Below are positions 26,798-37,890 of a DNA stretch of 64,000 nucleotides, piece after piece. Both the position numbers and the translations under genes were made by a program. Positions within the stretch are counted from its first letter, which is position 1. Every line of letters starts with the position of its first letter. Source of the stretch: Pleurostoma richardsiae (lineage: Eukaryota; Ascomycota; Sordariomycetes; Calosphaeriales; Pleurostomataceae); the NCBI GenBank assembly GCA_030052745.1, contig JANBVO010000001.1, forward strand, positions 1,922,001 to 1,986,000. Direction: 5' to 3'. The notes under the pieces are model-generated. The model had not been told where the DNA came from and ran no database searches. It worked only from the letters and a program-made list of their open reading frames with translations.

Positions 26798-29284
26798 GGT
26801 TGTCGGGTGGAATTTCCGGGGAGGGCTCGCGGCGATGGGAGCGGCAGACCGGCTGGCGCAAGGCAACGGAGGTGATCGTCGGAGGGCAAGGTGGGGGAGA
26901 AAGACCGGCTGCGCTTGTGTGTCGTCGCTCGAGTGCTCTGCTCGACGATGTTGCTGACGGCACCTGGCGGCGGATGAAGTCAAAACGGAAGAACAGGTAT
27001 TATAGGTGTAAACAGCAGAGAAAGACGGCAGCTGCGGCCGTGGCAAGTGAATCAGCAACAGCTGAGAAAGGCTGGAGGACTGGCAGACGGGGCGGAGGTC
27101 GTCTTGTTCGTGTGGACGAGGGAGAGAGGGAGAAATTGCCGGAGGTTGAGCTCAGACCCAGGAACGTACAACTGTGTCCTCAAGCGAGCTCTCAAGGGAG
27201 TCTGGGTAAGCTCCCGTCCGGGATTACAGGGCTGCGTCCAAGTAGCCGCGATAGCAGCAGCTAGCACGATACCACAGCTGTGCTCAAGCTTGCTGCTAGC
27301 TCCAGTGTACCCCTGGACTGCGCACTATCAATCGGCACGGCTCGGGTGGGGTCCCATTGTTTTTGGTGTTCCCCCCGCCGAGGAATGCCGTTTCGACTGT
27401 CGAGTCCCTTGACGAACCTGTTCACTCAGGCACTTTCACTCCGGCCTGCCTCTTTCGTCAGGGACATGCACGTTCACTGCCCTTGTCTTCTGAACTTCCT
27501 GATATGTATCTTGGACCTAAATTCTCTATGCTCGTAAACGCGACTGCGTATCAAGCTAGGGTATCACCTTCTTCCCTCATACTGAACTCGGTATGATCGT
27601 CACAAAGCCATCGTCTGTCAGCTGCAAGAGGCTCAGCCTCGCTGAGCTGAGATCAGAAGACGATCCTCGCCTTGCTATGCCTGCCAAGCTGCGGCAGGGG
27701 AGAAAAGATGGGAGTATACCGCATATAGCGCCGTCTCCAGGAATGGATTTCTCCATTTGACTCTATTTCCCAAGTTAGGGGCAGGAGAAGTTCCTCCTGG
27801 CTTGCTCTCCCTTGCAGCATCAGTCTTCCGTTGATCGTACGAAGGGCCTTTCTCCACTCCTGGAGACCTGGGAGGCTCAGCAGGTTCATGTCTTTCGTGT
27901 TCGTTCCCCAAGCCCACCACATATATTGGCAAACCAAAGCCAGACGCTGTGCAGGGGAAACGTAGCGGTGCGGTGTCGGCTTGGCTGTAAATGCTGTTCA
28001 AGTAGCCACGTGCCAGCCCTGCTTGAATCTTACATGTTGCTGTTTTCTCGCCTTTGTCTAATTCAGGTGTACCAGAGAGACAAAATCATGGCCAGCTCAA
28101 AGACTGGTGTTCGTTGGCATGTGCCTTTGCAATGCCTCTTGTATTATTGGCCATCCAGCAAAGGAGTGGGCTAATTCAAAGCGTAGCATAGGAGTAATCA
28201 TGAATATCCCACAGCTCCGAGCAAGAATAGACATATAGGGAGAATGTTCCTGCCCGCTGGATATCGAGCTTCCCATATGGACAAAGATCAACTGGCTCTT
28301 GTTCGCTTCGCACACTATGCCGAGATATCAAGTCAGGATCTTTGAGGACTGAAGTCTGATTCCGGTAAGGGACAAGACACCCGCCTTTGAGACCCCCTGA
28401 TACGAAACAAAGGCTCTGTGGTCACGAACCACACCACACCCACTTAACGGGAGTGAAGGAACGGTTGCACTTCCCTGTCCCCCGACCGTTGCGGCTTGCA
28501 TAGGAGAGCCTCGGCCCGAGTCTACTGTCCACGCCTATTTGGGAAGTATCTCCTGAGTCTGGTCCCTGCGGGATAGGCTTGCCGAGAGAAGACTGTGCCT
28601 GCCGAGAACTATCGAGCGAGCCGAGTCACACAAGCAGGTGCCGGTGCTCTCTACTGTCCGATCTCCTAGAGCTCGTTACGTGCTCTGATCACCACGGTAT
28701 GACAAACCACACGTTGCTGCATAACCTGGTAAAGGCAAGGCGAGGTGCATCGCAGAAAGGCAGCGAGCCGTCGAGCACAACGTGTATTGTGGCGTGCAGG
28801 AAAGATCATCTCGACTGAATGTTTGTGGCAAGCTCAAATGAGGCAACATCGACACGAAAAGTCTAGTATGAAGCTCTAGCACTGATGTGTGATACTAACC
28901 AGGAGACGTACCTAGTGATCCAAGTCTGTAAATGACGCGGAAGAGTCTGGAGAACGGATATCAAAAGGCACTGATAAACCCGTGAGACAAACTGTTTATA
29001 CGTCACATCAGTAACGCGGCCGTGTGCCACCGTACACTAGACTAGAAGGAAATCTTAGCAAGTTCTTTTTTGCCGTTTTCCGTAAGAGATATTAGACTGG
29101 ATAGTTCGAAGGACCTCCTTCTTCATGGAACTTAATGGATATCATAATTTCCCCCAAAACGATCAACCAGAATGGAGCTCCTCATCCGCAGGAAAATGGG
29201 CCGAAGCGATCCCGCTCCTGTGAACGTCACTCCAAAAACGCCACGCCAAAAAAAGGATATTTTCATGCCTCCATGCCCCTGTCA
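26798..29284. other. Intergenic region, no gene seen
   Basis: It contains the ERV29 promoter and leader on the minus strand (26798 to about 27300) and the 3' flank of the cupredoxin gene. Frames are short, without domains or good splice context. Confidence 0.5.
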
Positions 29285-30784
29285 CTACTTGGCCCCAGGT
29301 CGGTACCCCGTCTCTGTGTCCTGCGCCCACGAGTACTGCCGAGACGGCGTGTACGTCGGCAGCGGAGAATTTCCGGGGTCATGGAAGGTCGGCAGCTCAA
29401 CAGGTGGCTGTGGCGGCTGCTGCGGCGGCGGCGGCGTTTGTTGCGGCATGCTGGTATTCTTGTCAGCCATGTTTCCCCAACCTCTACATAGCAGGCGCAG
29501 GAAAGACGTGGAGATCCCGCCGAAGCTACTCACTAATACCCCGGAGAGCTCAGCGTGCTGTTCCCATCCACGCCCATCAGCGGACTATTGACCTGGTGGC
29601 CCGGGCTCGGAAAGGGCGCATACCCCGGACTGCCAGGCGGCGGGCTCACCGCCACTGGGTATCCTATGGGCGGGCTCTGAGTGCCATGGCGATACGGGTC
29701 GTTGCCCGGAGGCATTGAGTAATGCGTCGTCGTGAACGTCTCCTGCCCGGGGCTCTTGGGGTCAAACTTGGCCTCCACCATTGGTGGCGGTGGCATTGAG
29801 ACTCGGCTGTGGCGGTATGCCTTGTCGAGGCCACCGCGCCGGCCGCAGAGGTAGATGAGCGCGCCGGCGAGCACGAGGACGGCGGCGGCGCCGATTGCAA
29901 TGCCCGCGATTGCCCCGGCACTGAGGTGGCTGTGGTGAGAGTTGGAGTCAGAGTCGGAGGAACTCGTACTGCCAGAAGTAGGCGTTGCGGTCGCGGAGGC
30001 AGTCTCGGATGGGAAGGCCTCGCCCGGAGAGAGCTGGAATGTCGCGTTCTGCACGAATTCTTCCTGGATTGCCAATGTCCACGTTGCGTTCTGTCCTGAC
30101 TATTAGTTGCCGTGCCAGAGCAGTGTTAGCGGCGGTCTCACTAACCGGATTAATGACACCGATCATATGCTGATCGGTGCAAGATCCGGGCGCAGAGCAG
30201 TAGAAGAAGATCGGTTCCGTATCGTTGATCCGAACGCGAAAGACGGGGGGCTGTCAGTATGAGTTAGAATCGCCTCGTACATGGTCTCAGTCGCCCGTCC
30301 CGTGAGGCGAGGCTTACATTATTGGAGACTGTTTGAACATCCTCGAAGCCGCTCCAGAATCCAACGAGGTTGGGCCCAGTTCTCTCATAGGGAATACATG
30401 GGTTCTTGAATCCTCCTCTCACTACTGAGTGACCGGTCGGGTAAAATCGCCATTCTGTTCAGAACTATAAGTAAGAAAGGTTGGGAGCGCGAAGAAGGCG
30501 GGCAAAGAATCTGACCTATCCAATCCCCAACGCTTGCATTCGTTATTTCATTAGGCGAGAACTTGAATCCCTCCTGTATGCAAGATCAGAATTTGGACGG
30601 CTACCAACCGAACTGGGTCAGGATTTGGGAGTCATACCGCGCCGACGGAAATTGAGTGTGTGGGAGCAGCGGATGAAGAAGTTGAACTGGCCGCTGACGT
30701 CGTAGTGGTGCCAGTAGTCGCTTCCTGAGCCACAGTCCCAGCTGCCAGGGCAGCAACACCGAGTAGCAATCTCCGCAGGACCAT
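29285..30784 (-). CDS. Membrane-anchored cupredoxin-like surface protein, 389 aa
   Basis: Six exons: 30638-30784, 30516-30573, 30318-30454, 30146-30250, 29534-30090 and 29285-29450. Residues 1-19 are a signal peptide, followed by a Ser/Thr stretch. A cupredoxin-like domain spans about 42-150, with His77 (TGHSVV), paired Cys132/Cys138 and His142-Met143. Then come a Ser/Thr-rich stalk (about 175-204), one transmembrane segment (about 205-231) followed by CGRR, and a Pro-rich cytosolic tail. This plan matches the fungal 'extracellular serine-rich' cupredoxin proteins, whose function is poorly known. The last intron has a GTGAGT donor, a GGCTGAC branch site and an ACCAG acceptor; if it is not spliced, a TAG at the donor ends the protein 55 residues earlier. 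All junctions are in frame in my model. Confidence 0.85.
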
Positions 30785-33222
30785 CTTGACAGCAGATGCG
30801 CACGGTAATGGCGATGCAAGACAGTACTTTGCGGGTCGGCTGGGTGCAGAAACAAGACCAAAGGAAGAGGAGAGCACGACGAGGCGTGGAGAATGGGGGT
30901 TCTCGCCAATAAGTAAAATGAAAACATGGACCTTAATGCTGACGGGCGACGGATAGCAGCAGCAGCGGCCGGACCATGCAAACTGGGGTGGAGGGGGGAC
31001 CAGGCTCAAGCCACCAAGGAACAGCGACCCTTGCTAGGAAGTACCTCCATCACCGAGCGGAGAGATGTGGGCAGCTCTTGTACAGCTGTTCTTCCTTCCC
31101 CTCCTTCTCTCTGTTGGGGGCTGAGCCTTGTGCTGGTGCCAACTTTGGCTTGCAGATGCTGAGCCAAGCCCAGCAGGATGAGAAGGGCGGCGAGGCACGA
31201 CGGACACTGGTCCGCTCGACAAAGACAGCCCCGGCTGGCGAGGGGTAGGGTGAAAAGCGCCATATGCAGGCCGAGTCCGTCCGGCCCCCCATGAGCTATC
31301 GCATAGGCCAGACAAAGAGACAGAAGTAAGTGGTGGCGCCGCTCCCTCCACGAGGAAGAATTCGACGTGTTGGCCTGTCACCAACTCGAAGGCGACCATC
31401 CTCCAATAGGAGGACATTCTAGCCAATGCACCATTATTGGTATCTTTGTCCTTGAAGGGGACACAGAAGCCGAATAAAGTGTCCGTGAAATGCTTTCGTA
31501 CGTAGGGAAGAGCCACCAATAACAGGAAAAGACATTGGACATGTTCAATCAACGTTGTCGTCCGGGCCAGGCCGTCTTCTTCTACGGCGTGACGGACACT
31601 GGACAAGCCGGCTACCGTGTCATTGGGCAGGCAGAGAAACCTGCGGCGGACGATGATAAGATTTCATTTCAGGCCGACACGTGTTACACCCTTCTCGGTA
31701 TTGCATGCTGCTGTCTCGACCATCCCGCCGGGCCAACACCCACCTCGCAGAGTGTCATCGACAGCATGAGGGACTGCAGCCATCCCATCGGGAATGTGGA
31801 CTCTCCATAGGAACCCAATTAGGGCTAGACAGGAGGGATGGAGCCGGAACAGACTGCTGTCCCTCTCTATTCTGCTGATGACATCTGGGCGCTTTTCTCT
31901 CAGCTGTGACCTGTGGCTGAAACCTGGCCGCACGCATGTCCTGGACTAGGAGATGGAGGTTTCCCACTTGTCATGTCGCGCCGCCATGCTGACCCGTGGC
32001 GGTGGTCTCCTGCCAGGTCGGCTGTGCGCAGGAGTCGAGAACATCCGAGGGAAGAATGGGCGAGACTTGCGTGCTATTCTCGCGTTTGATGAGGTCAGCA
32101 TCAAGAGGAAGTCGCCCTTGGCAGCTCATCCGCATGTAACGGTGCATCATGGTGTGTTCTTCTCTCCTACCGTTGCAGGAGCAGGACGAGGAGGATGACG
32201 ACCAGGTTCGATGCCAATCTCCAGCGGTAGGTGAGATTTAGGTGTTGGCCGGCGCGTCGTTAGCGTCCGACCCAAACCCCGTTTTTTGCCGTAATTAGGA
32301 CATCCGCTATCCCTGAATTGGTCTAGTTGAAGACCAGCTGAAAGTACTGCGTAGTATGTAGGTACAGCACCTTACCCACTACCTATGGATGGAGTCTAGA
32401 TGACTCCCAGCGTTCCTCCAATCAGTTGATTGTGTCTCTGGACCCTTCGTGCCTCGCCTGCACGATACCTTCTCTGCCTCGAAGTAGACCATTCGGTGAC
32501 GAGCCTTGCCGCGCGCTAGACCCCATGGCCAAGGCCATTCTTCGTGTAATCCGCATCTGTCAGAAGCCTCGGTGTTTCTGCCCGCGACATATCGTTATCA
32601 GACTGCAGCGTCGCATTGGCAGGCTGGCATGCTTCTCCAGCGCGAAGCTGGCCCAAGGAAGGAAGGTCCCAAATCCAGGTCTTTGGCGTGGCTGAGCCCG
32701 TATGCAGGCAAGGCGGAGGCGCTGCTCGTAACTGTGCCTTGAAGCGGACAGCGTCGCCAATAGGGCTTACGCTCGCCCCACCACTATCACCCTCCCCCAG
32801 AAGCCAGGGGGCCCGGGAATGACGGAGAGTGTTCTTCATCTGTGTTCGTTCCGGCCGAGACTCTGACTTGGCCCAGTGCGACGGTTGTTGGAGAGGACGA
32901 GACGGCGTCATGCGCGTAAGTGGACAGGCTGAACGAGTTGGACATTCCGAGCTCAAGATACATGCAGTATGAGGTATGAACAGAAGCAGTGATACGAGCG
33001 GTAAGGAGAAGTACACAGCCTAAGCCAATAAGCCGGTAGCGGCCTTGACAATAGTATTGCAGAAATGCAGAAACCGTACCAGAGGGGGTATATCCCATTG
33101 CCCACAGTCTACCAGCCCCGGAAGATCAATCCAGTGGATATAAAGCTATGTACACATCGTCACATTACCGGAATCCCAGAGCCTAGGATCCCCCGGCCTA
33201 TGCAGCAAGCCCGCTGTTGTAT
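30785..33222. other. Intergenic region, no gene seen
   Basis: It holds the cupredoxin gene promoter (minus strand) and the ALG6 3' flank. AGGTAC-type words recur at 32343-32384. Frames here are short and unconvincing. Confidence 0.5.
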
Positions 33223-35121
33223 CTACTGGGCCTTGGCCTTCCCCTTTTTGGCCTTCACGAACCATGACTTTGGAACGATGTCGCTCTCGACGACTAGGTT
33301 TCCCAGGCACCACAGGTAGCAGATGGCGAAGCCGGCGGCTCCAACGGCGACGTTGACCACGATCCAGAGGTCTGGCTTCTCGGGCGGCGGCTGCACAAAC
33401 GCCTGGAGGACGTGCCACACAGCCATGGCGAGGTAGAACGCGCCGTGCAGGAGGAAGGTCGCCCAGTGCGTCCAGGTGCTGTTGCTCTCCAGAGAGTACG
33501 CACTGAGCGACGTGGGGGGAAGGCCGAGCAGATACGCCCAGAGGAGCGTCAGAACAGCGTACGGGATCCGCAGTTCGACGCGCTGCAGCAGCGGGAACAT
33601 CGTCCAGCATCCTAGCAGGTTGGCGAAGCCAACCCAGGCTCTCCTATCCTTGCCTAGGCCGTGATGACCTGGACCTGCTAGGAGGAGGGTCATGGGCATC
33701 AGCGGAAGCAGGACCGACTTCTCGTGCACCTGGTAGCTGAAGAGGAAGAAACCCCATGCAGTCGTCGCGAAGGCAGCGGGAAGCAGCTCCTTCTTCGGCT
33801 TGAAGAACAGGATGACGTTGGGCGGAATGATGGAGGCCAGAGTTGCAAGCAGCGCCGCCTGCTGCAGCCTCTCTGACGGAAACTTGCGCAGCTTCACTAC
33901 CACGTTCAGGGCGCACCAGAAGTTGGCGACCTTGTCCTCGAATAGGCCTCGTGCGAACGGGAAGACTCGATGCACCACTTGGACCAGCTGCTCGACGACA
34001 GGGTAGTAAACTGCCTCTGTATCCAGATGGTTCTGAAGCCACGGAAAGAGTGGCAGCGGCGGCGGAGGTCCGTCCACGTCCGGTCTCGAGTCGATGCCGC
34101 GGCTGCTGTCGTATAGCGCGCCAAGGACGAGGGGAAGAATGAGACCTGCAAAGGAGACGGCCGTCACCAACCCTATTGCCAAGAAGCGGCCAATGTTGAT
34201 ACGTGGGAAGATGCAGTTGCCCAGCAAGTACGCGAACACAGAGAAGGCGTAGTATAAGGCCATTTGCTTGAAACCGAGTGCCGCCACGAAGAAAACGGCG
34301 GCCCAGAGGAACCGTCCGGCGACCATCGAGGCCATACTCGCCACAACAAAGCCTAGCATGACCGTGTTGTACTGGAAATGGACGTGGTCGATAAGTATCG
34401 TTGCTGGCTGCATGAGGATGGCCACGAGCGCGACCGAGGCAGACCAGTTCGCGACATCATTGAGCCTCGAGAAGCGGCGCACAAAGAGCACGACGGCTGG
34501 GATGTAGACTAGATATTCGGACACGATAACGGTGGCTCTCATGAAGATCTTAAGGTCGGGATCGTCAGAGCCGCGCGAGACGTACAGGGCAAACCAGCTG
34601 GGGTTGATCAGTGCGCCAATCTTCCCACACAGCCAGCTGTGATATGCCGTCAGGGGCGGGTAATCGAGTCCCCACCACTGCAGGTCGTGGAAATACCACT
34701 GAGAGATGGGAAGTTGTGTTGTGACCTCCATCCAGTGTCGCTGTGCTTCATAGTCGCCGTGCATGGGAGGTCTCTGGAAGCCTGTGGATCCATAAGTCAG
34801 CATTCTTCTCAATTGATTAAAGTATCACAGGATTGGGTCGATTGACTCGTCCGCCAACGACATACCCGAATAGCCCCATAGCCCGGCGGCCCATCGGAAG
34901 AGACCGACAACCATCAGGATGAGCGGTAGTACCTCCCATTGTGACACGGAGCCTCGCGCAGGCCATAGGAAGGAGGCGAGCGGGAAGACGGGGGCCTTGA
35001 CGAGGGCTTCTGCCCGGGCTGTCTTGACTGTCTTGACCGCATGCGGGCTACCGGTGGCAGGGCTGCCGGCCTTCTTTGCTCTCCGTCGAGGTTTGTGAGC
35101 TGACGACGGGGTGCCGGCCAT
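33223..35121 (-). CDS. ALG6: ALG6: dolichyl-P-Glc:Man9GlcNAc2-PP-dolichol alpha-1,3-glucosyltransferase, 604 aa
   Basis: Exon 1 is 34866-35121 and exon 2 is 33223-34781; the intron has a GTATGT donor, a GCTGAC branch site and a CACAG acceptor and is joined as YSGFQRPPMHGD. The protein is a polytopic GT-C fold (GT57) enzyme. The first luminal loop carries GDYEAQRHWMEV; Asp95 there corresponds to the Asp considered catalytic in yeast Alg6. The segment WWGLDYPPLTAYHSW is equally typical. It adds the first glucose to the lipid-linked oligosaccharide in the ER before transfer to proteins. ALG8 is the nearest alternative, but the basic N-terminal tail and the YEAQRHWMEVT motif fit ALG6. The C-terminus is lysine-rich (KAKKGKAKAQ). 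The gene is divergent from palC. Confidence 0.94.
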
Positions 35122-35685
35122 TGTTCGCGAGACTTTTTAGAGGACGGGACTTGATGCCTTCATTGAACTTGGCCAAGTTGCTCGGTCCCGATCTCGGTAG
35201 AAATACAAACAAAAGAGCGTGAATGGCGTTGAGACGGTCACGCAGTGACACAGTGGACAGGTCGTCGGCAGCTTGGGCGTGAGGAGAGTCGCGCGTCAGG
35301 AACGGAGAAGCTCCAAAAGAAAGATCTCGGAAACGTGGCTCGGATCGCGGACGCGGAATAGCACCGATGTACCGACAGGCGCCAGGTGAAGCTACCTTAG
35401 GTACGGCACCGTACTGTGCCCCATACCTACCCGTGTGTACGCAGCACAGGGCCTGACAGGGGTGGCAGCACGGTGATGTCAGCGCGTCTCAGTGGGGCCG
35501 ACAGCTAAACTTTCCAGTGTCACCTCGCAAAAGCGGCGCTCTGAAAGCATCCATTTGAGTGATGCCAAGCAACAGCCCCTCATGAGACGTTCTCTGTGCC
35601 GAATTGAACGACAATGGATGCGCTTTCTCTCGCAAACACCATCATGAGCAGCCGTGAAGATCTTATATCCTGACACAATCACAAC
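35122..35685. promoter_or_regulatory. Divergent promoter between ALG6 and palC
   Basis: These 564 bp separate the two start codons and must hold both promoters. A TACCTTAGGTA-type palindromic word followed by GGCACCGTACTGTGCC lies at 35393-35421. Two GCCARG hexamers occur, too few to argue for PacC control. Confidence 0.5.
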
Positions 35686-37226
35686 ATGCCCTTCCCCTTC
35701 GTGCTGCCCACCACATCCGCCTTCTCCTTCTCCTCCTGCTTCGCCTGCGACTCCCACCCCTCGCTGCCCCTCCAAGCGAGCACCTACCGCGGGGTAGTCC
35801 GCGATGCCCTCAAGAAGCACAAGCGCCTACCTCCCTCCTCTCAGGCGCCTGACTTGTCCTCGGTTGCCTCTAGTCTTGATGCCTATCTGCCATACCTTCT
35901 TGCCATCAACGCGGGCCTGTCCCATCGGCGTGTCCGCGTCCGCGACGGCAGCAGCGGCAGTCAAGAGGAACATGTCAGTATAACAACCAAGGCGAGTCCC
36001 ACCATCGAGTGGCGCGCCACCCTGTCCGACAGCATCATCCCGGGCCGGGGCAAGAACGCCGCCCGCGTGAAGGTCCACTCTCTCGAGCACGAGCTCGCCT
36101 TTGCCGCCTCGGCCCTAGCCAACTCTCACACGCTGCGCGCCCGAGCGGCCCTGCAACCCCTGTACCTCACCACCTCCGCCCCCGTCGGCACTCAGGAACG
36201 CCAGACTGCCATCTCCACCGCGACGCGGCACCTGCTGGACGCGGCCTCCATCTACGGCTTCCTGTCGGAGCGGGCCGCATCCGAGGGCCCCGCGGCTCCC
36301 GCCCCGCCGTGTCCGGACGTCGCGCCGGCGACGCTCCGCGCGCAGGGCAGCCTGGCCCTCGCGGAGGCGACGCTGCTAGCCGTGTTCAAGGACGACCCCT
36401 ACCCGGCAGTCGTGGCGCAGGACCGCAACGCTAACGACCGCGAGTGGATGTACAAGGCGCCCGACATCCCTAAGGTGCGTGCGCACCTGTTCGCGCGGCT
36501 GTGCCTGGCCGCTGCGGAGCACGTCGCGAGGGCGCACGCCCTGTGCCGCGACTCCAGGGGTCTCGACGACGGATTCGTGCGGTACCTGGAGGACCTGCGG
36601 CGGGCGAGCCGTGCTAAAGCGTGCCGCTTCTTCGGCATTGACGCAGAGCTGGGCGGGCAGACGGGTGCGGCTATCGCGTGGCTGCGGGCCGGGTTCCAGG
36701 AGCTCGGAGTCGAGCGGAAGGCGGAGGGGAAGAAGGGGGGGCTCGGTGGTCTTGGCCGGCTGAAGAAGGAGTGGACGGAGAAGAGGGAGGACAAGAAGGT
36801 GGAGAAGGGGGCGAGCTGGGGGGCCGATGCGGGGAAGCTGGAAGAGACGAGGGTGCTGGAGATGCTGGAGACGAAGTGGATGAAGCAGAATGACACGGTA
36901 AGAAGATGCACATCCTTCGTTCACTATACATATGTGGAAAAGGCGCTGACGCGATGGCACAGATGAACACCCAAGTCATCCCGCCAACGGGACCTTTGCT
37001 GGCTCAGATGCCCTCGGGCCGAGAAATTCACTCGGTCAAGCCATACGAGCCTTCGTTGCTTGATAGTCGCACTCTTGAGGCTATGCTAGCACCGCCAGAC
37101 CGGAATGACGACTTCGGAGACGACGCTGGGAGCTCAGACGATGAGACGCTGGTCGGTGATCCCCGGCCCATAGGAGCATATCCCGGCACGGCGGGCGCAT
37201 ATGATGGAGGCTCGTCTTACTACTAA
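35686..37226 (+). CDS. palC: pH-response regulator PalC (BRO1-domain protein), 491 aa
   Basis: Exon 1 is 35686-36897 and exon 2 is 36963-37226; the intron has a GTAAGA donor and a CACAG acceptor and is phase 0, joined [16 protein letters not shown]. The start [18 protein letters not shown] and the following [16 protein letters not shown] are typical of PalC. Most of the protein is a BRO1-like domain, including the [20 protein letters not shown] segment, and the C-terminus is Asp/Ser-rich. In Aspergillus, PalC sits at the plasma membrane and binds the ESCRT-III protein Vps32 during alkaline signalling that leads to PacC processing. Yeast Rim23 is the counterpart. The gene is divergent from ALG6 and convergent with the RBR ligase. 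Confidence 0.93.
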
Positions 37227-37890
37227 AGAGAGAGCTGGGAGATATGGAGCTCAATTGACGATGGGGCTACGTGCGATGAGCCATGTTGGAGCAGTGGCGT
37301 CTTATCATACAAGCAGGATGAAACTCTGGGACTTACATCTCTTACAGGTGAGCATTGATACCACAGGGACATCTCTAGGATAGGATTGGGGATTGGGATG
37401 CAGGGCGTATCACTCGGGAAGAGATCAAAGATAACGTTCACGCACTTCAATTCCCTGAGTGCTCTCTATTGCATACTCGAAAACCTGCCGTGATGCTCTG
37501 ATCCAAGGTATCTGCTACTTCTCTCCAGTCTCCAGATGTTCCCCTCCCGAATCTGTTCCCTGCAGTCCGCTTCCAACATCAGATCATCGCCAGGCCGACT
37601 CACTATCCCTGCGGAGGACTGGTTGAAGTCGTGGGCAGTCCGGCCGCCGGACAGAACCCGACCGCGAGAACTGAAAGAGACCTCTCCCGCCTGCGCTGCC
37701 TCCTCCGTCCGGCGGGACGACGCTCTGTCCTAGTCGAGTCATGGTCTTGGTGGCCCGGCACCTGCGCTTCTGGCATTTCACCCGCCGGCGGCGGCGGCGA
37801 GCCCCTCTGCTCCTTCTCACTCTCCGGAGGCAACGCAGGTCCGGCAGCGGTTTGGGGGGGCGAGACTTTGCCTTGCGCCTCCCGCTCCCA
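37227..37890. other. Spacer between convergent palC and RBR ligase genes
   Basis: It holds both 3' UTRs. GC-rich frames between 37580 and 37890 overlap the ligase 3' flank and show no domain. Confidence 0.5.

Noticed and set aside
35122-35685. GCCARG (PacC-type) hexamers in the ALG6-palC promoter
   Set aside because: Only two copies of a six-base degenerate word in more than 500 bp, close to chance; palC is not generally known to be PacC-controlled.
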